A stretch of 8,469 nt of DNA, taken from Sulfurovaceae bacterium (GTDB lineage: Bacteria > Campylobacterota > Campylobacteria > Campylobacterales > Sulfurovaceae). Both the position numbers and the translations under genes were made by a program. Below the pieces are notes generated by a model. The model was not told the DNA's origin, ran no database searches, and was given only the letters and a program-made list of their open reading frames with translations. The stretch covers positions 2,563 to 11,031 of the forward strand of contig JAOZOG010000059.1 of assembly GCA_029933395.1 (NCBI GenBank). Direction: 5' to 3'. This document shows, piece by piece, positions 6,492-8,469 of the stretch. Numbering within the stretch: position 1 is the stretch's first letter; the number at the start of each line of letters is the position of its first letter.

Positions 6492-7826
6492 ATGAGATTC
6501 AAAAATTTCCTATTGATGCTAATGTTCGCATTTGCGGCATTAAGTATTACCGTGCAGGCAAGCGAGCATGCACAGGAGAAAGTAGTTGATCGGAAAGCAG
6601 TGGAGGAGAGCACCTTTGTATCCAAGGGGATCGGCGATATGCTGGTCAGTTTTTATGACACCACCGGCTTGAAAGCGATTATTGAACCAAAAGAGGGCGT
6701 TACCAACGGAGAAGGTGAGGAGATGAGTATCTTTGCGCAGGGCTGGGGCCGTGTGATGATGTTTGCTATCATTTTCCTGCTTTTTTATCTGGCAATCGCC
6801 AAAGGTTTTGAGCCTCTGCTGTTGCTCCCTATAGCATTTGGTGGACTCCTGGCGAACATCCCGATCGCCAATATGACAGGTCCGCATGGGATGCTGGGGA
6901 TTATCTACAATATGGGTATTGCCAATGAGTTCTTCCCGTTGCTGATTTTTATGGGTGTCGGTGCAATGACGGATTTCGGTCCGCTTCTCTCACGCCCCAA
7001 GACAGCACTGCTCGGTGGTGCAGCACAGTTCGGTATCTTTGGTTCACTGGTGGGAGCTGCGGCACTCTCCCAGTATACCGGGATGGTTGACTTTACCCTG
7101 AAGCAGTGTTCAGCGATCAGTATTATCGGTGGTGCAGATGGCCCGACGTCGATCTTTATTGCATCGGCACTGGCGCCTGAGCTTTTGGGCGCGATCGCAG
7201 TCGCCGCCTACTCTTATATGGCGCTTGTACCGGTGATCCAGCCTCCAATTATGAGAGCGTTGACGACCAAAGAAGAGCGACAGATCGTGATGAAAACGAC
7301 ACGAAAAGTCAACAAACTGGAGAAACTTCTTTTCCCACTGGTTGTGATCGTGATGACAATTTTGGTACTCCCTGATGCGACACCGCTGATTGGCTCCTTC
7401 GCTTTTGGTAACTTTGCCAAAGAGTCCGGTGTGGTCGATCGTCTCTCCAATGAGATGCAAAACTCACTGATCAATATCGTCACCATTTTCCTTGGATTGG
7501 GTGTCGGATCGAAACTGGCTTCAGACAAGTTTCTGGTGATGGAGACACTGGGTATTATGATCATTGGGCTTTTGGCATTTGCAGCCGGTACGGCAGCAGG
7601 TGTCCTGATGGCCAAAATAATGAACAAATTCTCTGACGAGCCGATCAATCCGTTGATCGGTGCCGCAGGTGTCTCGGCTGTGCCGATGGCAGCAAGGGTC
7701 GTCAGCAAGGTTGGTTCAGAAGAGAAGCCCGGCAATATTCTGTTGATGCATGCGATGGGTCCAAACGTGGCAGGCGTTATCGGTTCTGCAGTAGCAGCGG
7801 GCGTGCTGCTTTCAATATTTAAATAA
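6492..7826 (+). CDS. oadB: oxaloacetate decarboxylase Na+ pump, beta subunit (OadB)
   Basis: This multi-pass inner-membrane protein carries Na+ out as carboxybiotin is decarboxylated. Family residues are all present. D216 lies in G-G-A-D-G-P-T-S, with Y242, N386, G390, S395 and R402 (the last four in N-P-L-I-G-A-A-G-V-S and what follows). They correspond, at a constant offset of +13, to the functional residues I recall for Klebsiella OadB (D203, Y229, N373, G377, S382, R389). The F-E-P-L-L-L-L-P-I motif is at 106-114. Residues 1-23 look like a signal peptide (cleavage V-Q-A/S), followed by about 55 polar residues before the usual family start near Met78, so the 444-residue frame has an N-terminal extension. 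It also lacks the roughly 55-60-residue loop that enteric OadB has after I-P. ATG 6492 uses GGAG (6483-6486) inside the end of oadA, two bases away, implying translational coupling. Confidence 0.93.
   Translation: MRFKNFLLMLMFAFAALSITVQASEHAQEKVVDRKAVEESTFVSKGIGDMLVSFYDTTGLKAIIEPKEGVTNGEGEEMSIFAQGWGRVMMFAIIFLLFYLAIAKGFEPLLLLPIAFGGLLANIPIANMTGPHGMLGIIYNMGIANEFFPLLIFMGVGAMTDFGPLLSRPKTALLGGAAQFGIFGSLVGAAALSQYTGMVDFTLKQCSAISIIGGADGPTSIFIASALAPELLGAIAVAAYSYMALVPVIQPPIMRALTTKEERQIVMKTTRKVNKLEKLLFPLVVIVMTILVLPDATPLIGSFAFGNFAKESGVVDRLSNEMQNSLINIVTIFLGLGVGSKLASDKFLVMETLGIMIIGLLAFAAGTAAGVLMAKIMNKFSDEPINPLIGAAGVSAVPMAARVVSKVGSEEKPGNILLMHAMGPNVAGVIGSAVAAGVLLSIFK
6708..6725 (+). promoter_or_regulatory. 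internal in-frame translation start signal within oadB
   Basis: GGAGAAGG (6708-6715), a seven-base spacer and ATG (6723-6725) form a strong start signal in the oadB frame at Met78, very like the AAGAAGG plus seven bases used by oadG and oadA. It sits where the conserved OadB core begins, and would give a 367-residue protein close in size to the shorter MmdB/GcdB-type beta subunits (about 375). Confidence 0.5.
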
Positions 7827-7841
7827 AAGAAGAGGAAACTT

Positions 7842-8469
7842 ATGAGCAACAAACAACCAAAGGGACTTGATAAACTTGGACTTGAAAACATCGGAAGAGT
7901 TTTTTATAATCTAAACTACACCGAGCTTCAGGCGCATGAAGTCAATCTCGGCGAAGTCAAACTTTCAACGAGTGGTGCAGCGATGTGTGACACGGGTATC
8001 TTTACGGGAAGAAGTCCGAGAGACAAGTATTTCGTCGATCAGGAGCCGTCCAATAAAAATATCGCATGGGGCAGTGTCAATCAGCCGATCAAAAAAGAGA
8101 TCTACGAAGAGCTTCTCGAGGTAACCCAAAAGCAGCTTTCAGGAAAAGATCTCTATGTGATCGATGCGTTTGCAGGATCGAGTGCTGCGAGCCGCAGAAA
8201 AATCCGGTTTATCTCCGAAATCGCATGGCAGGCACACTTCGTCAAAAATATGTTCATTCGACCGACGGAAGAGGAGCTGGAAGATTTCGAGCCTGATTTC
8301 GTGATGTACAATGCATGTAAGACGGTCAACGAAAGACATAAAGAGCACGGTTTGCGCTCCAACGTCTATGCGGTCTTCAATATAGAGGACAATGTCGCTA
8401 TCATCGGTGGAACCTGGTATGGCGGTGAGATGAAGAAGGGTATCTTCTCCATGATGAACTACTGGCTTC
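7842..8469 (+). CDS. pckA: ATP-dependent phosphoenolpyruvate carboxykinase, N-terminal part
   Basis: The frame opens at ATG 7842 and runs without a stop to the window edge, giving 209 residues of a protein that is normally about 530. It catalyses oxaloacetate + ATP to phosphoenolpyruvate + CO2 + ADP in the cytoplasm, reversibly. Visible motifs are T-G-I-F-T-G-R-S-P-R-D-K-Y at 51-63, where R57 matches the oxaloacetate-binding arginine (R65 in E. coli), and G-T-W-Y-G-G-E-M-K-K-G at 190-200, where Y193, K198 and K199 match E. coli Y207, K212 and K213. These identify the ATP-type, not the GTP-type, enzyme. The P-loop lies beyond the window. AGAGGAA (7831-7837) is a good ribosome binding site, and the gap after oadB is only 15 bases, so it belongs to the oad operon and uses the same oxaloacetate pool. 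Confidence 0.95.
   Translation, partial: MSNKQPKGLDKLGLENIGRVFYNLNYTELQAHEVNLGEVKLSTSGAAMCDTGIFTGRSPRDKYFVDQEPSNKNIAWGSVNQPIKKEIYEELLEVTQKQLSGKDLYVIDAFAGSSAASRRKIRFISEIAWQAHFVKNMFIRPTEEELEDFEPDFVMYNACKTVNERHKEHGLRSNVYAVFNIEDNVAIIGGTWYGGEMKKGIFSMMNYWL

Noticed and set aside
7214..7891. A 225-codon minus-strand open frame over oadB and the start of pckA
   Set aside because: It overlaps two well-identified genes; its Ser/Thr/Ile-rich product is typical of the complement of hydrophobic membrane-protein codons.

Overview
The window is densely coding, with every real gene on the + strand. It looks like a chromosomal segment from a member of the Campylobacterota (Epsilonproteobacteria), possibly Sulfurovum-, Nitratifractor- or Sulfuricurvum-like with near-balanced base composition. 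The reason is family knowledge: the unusual carboxyltransferase subunit, with an N-terminal R-D-G-F-Q-S motif where most relatives have R-D-A-H-Q-S, sitting next to pckA, matches what I recall of the pycB/pckA locus of Campylobacter and relatives. I could not run a search, so the taxonomic call is moderate.

Layout. (1) Bases 1-2817 hold an apparent co-transcribed group: the C-terminal end of a DUF1566 (Lcl C-terminal-like) protein, a complete half-size ABC exporter, and uppP (undecaprenyl-diphosphatase, TTG start). (2) A 111-base gap with a perfect palindrome over the uppP stop codon and a 9-bp-stem inverted repeat leads to a DEAD-box RNA helicase (2929-4314). (3) A 114-base gap with a plausible promoter leads to a tight operon oadG-oadA-oadB-pckA (4429 to the window end), with gaps of only 15, 2 and 15 bases. 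pckA is cut by the window edge. No gene-free stretch exceeds 300 bases, and I see no RNA genes, mobile elements or CRISPR arrays.

How the genes work together. OadG, OadA and OadB are the gamma, alpha (carboxyltransferase plus biotin carrier) and beta (Na+ channel) subunits of a membrane oxaloacetate decarboxylase sodium pump. PckA interconverts oxaloacetate and phosphoenolpyruvate using ATP. Together they form a pyruvate/oxaloacetate/PEP node. Run forwards the pump exports Na+ while splitting oxaloacetate. Run backwards, it could carboxylate pyruvate at the expense of the Na+ gradient, and PckA would then make PEP for gluconeogenesis.

The most unusual signals are two in-frame internal translation-start-like sites in this operon. 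One, inside oadA, would yield a free 121-residue biotin carrier protein. The other, inside oadB, would yield a 367-residue beta subunit without the signal-peptide-bearing N-terminal extension of the annotated frame.
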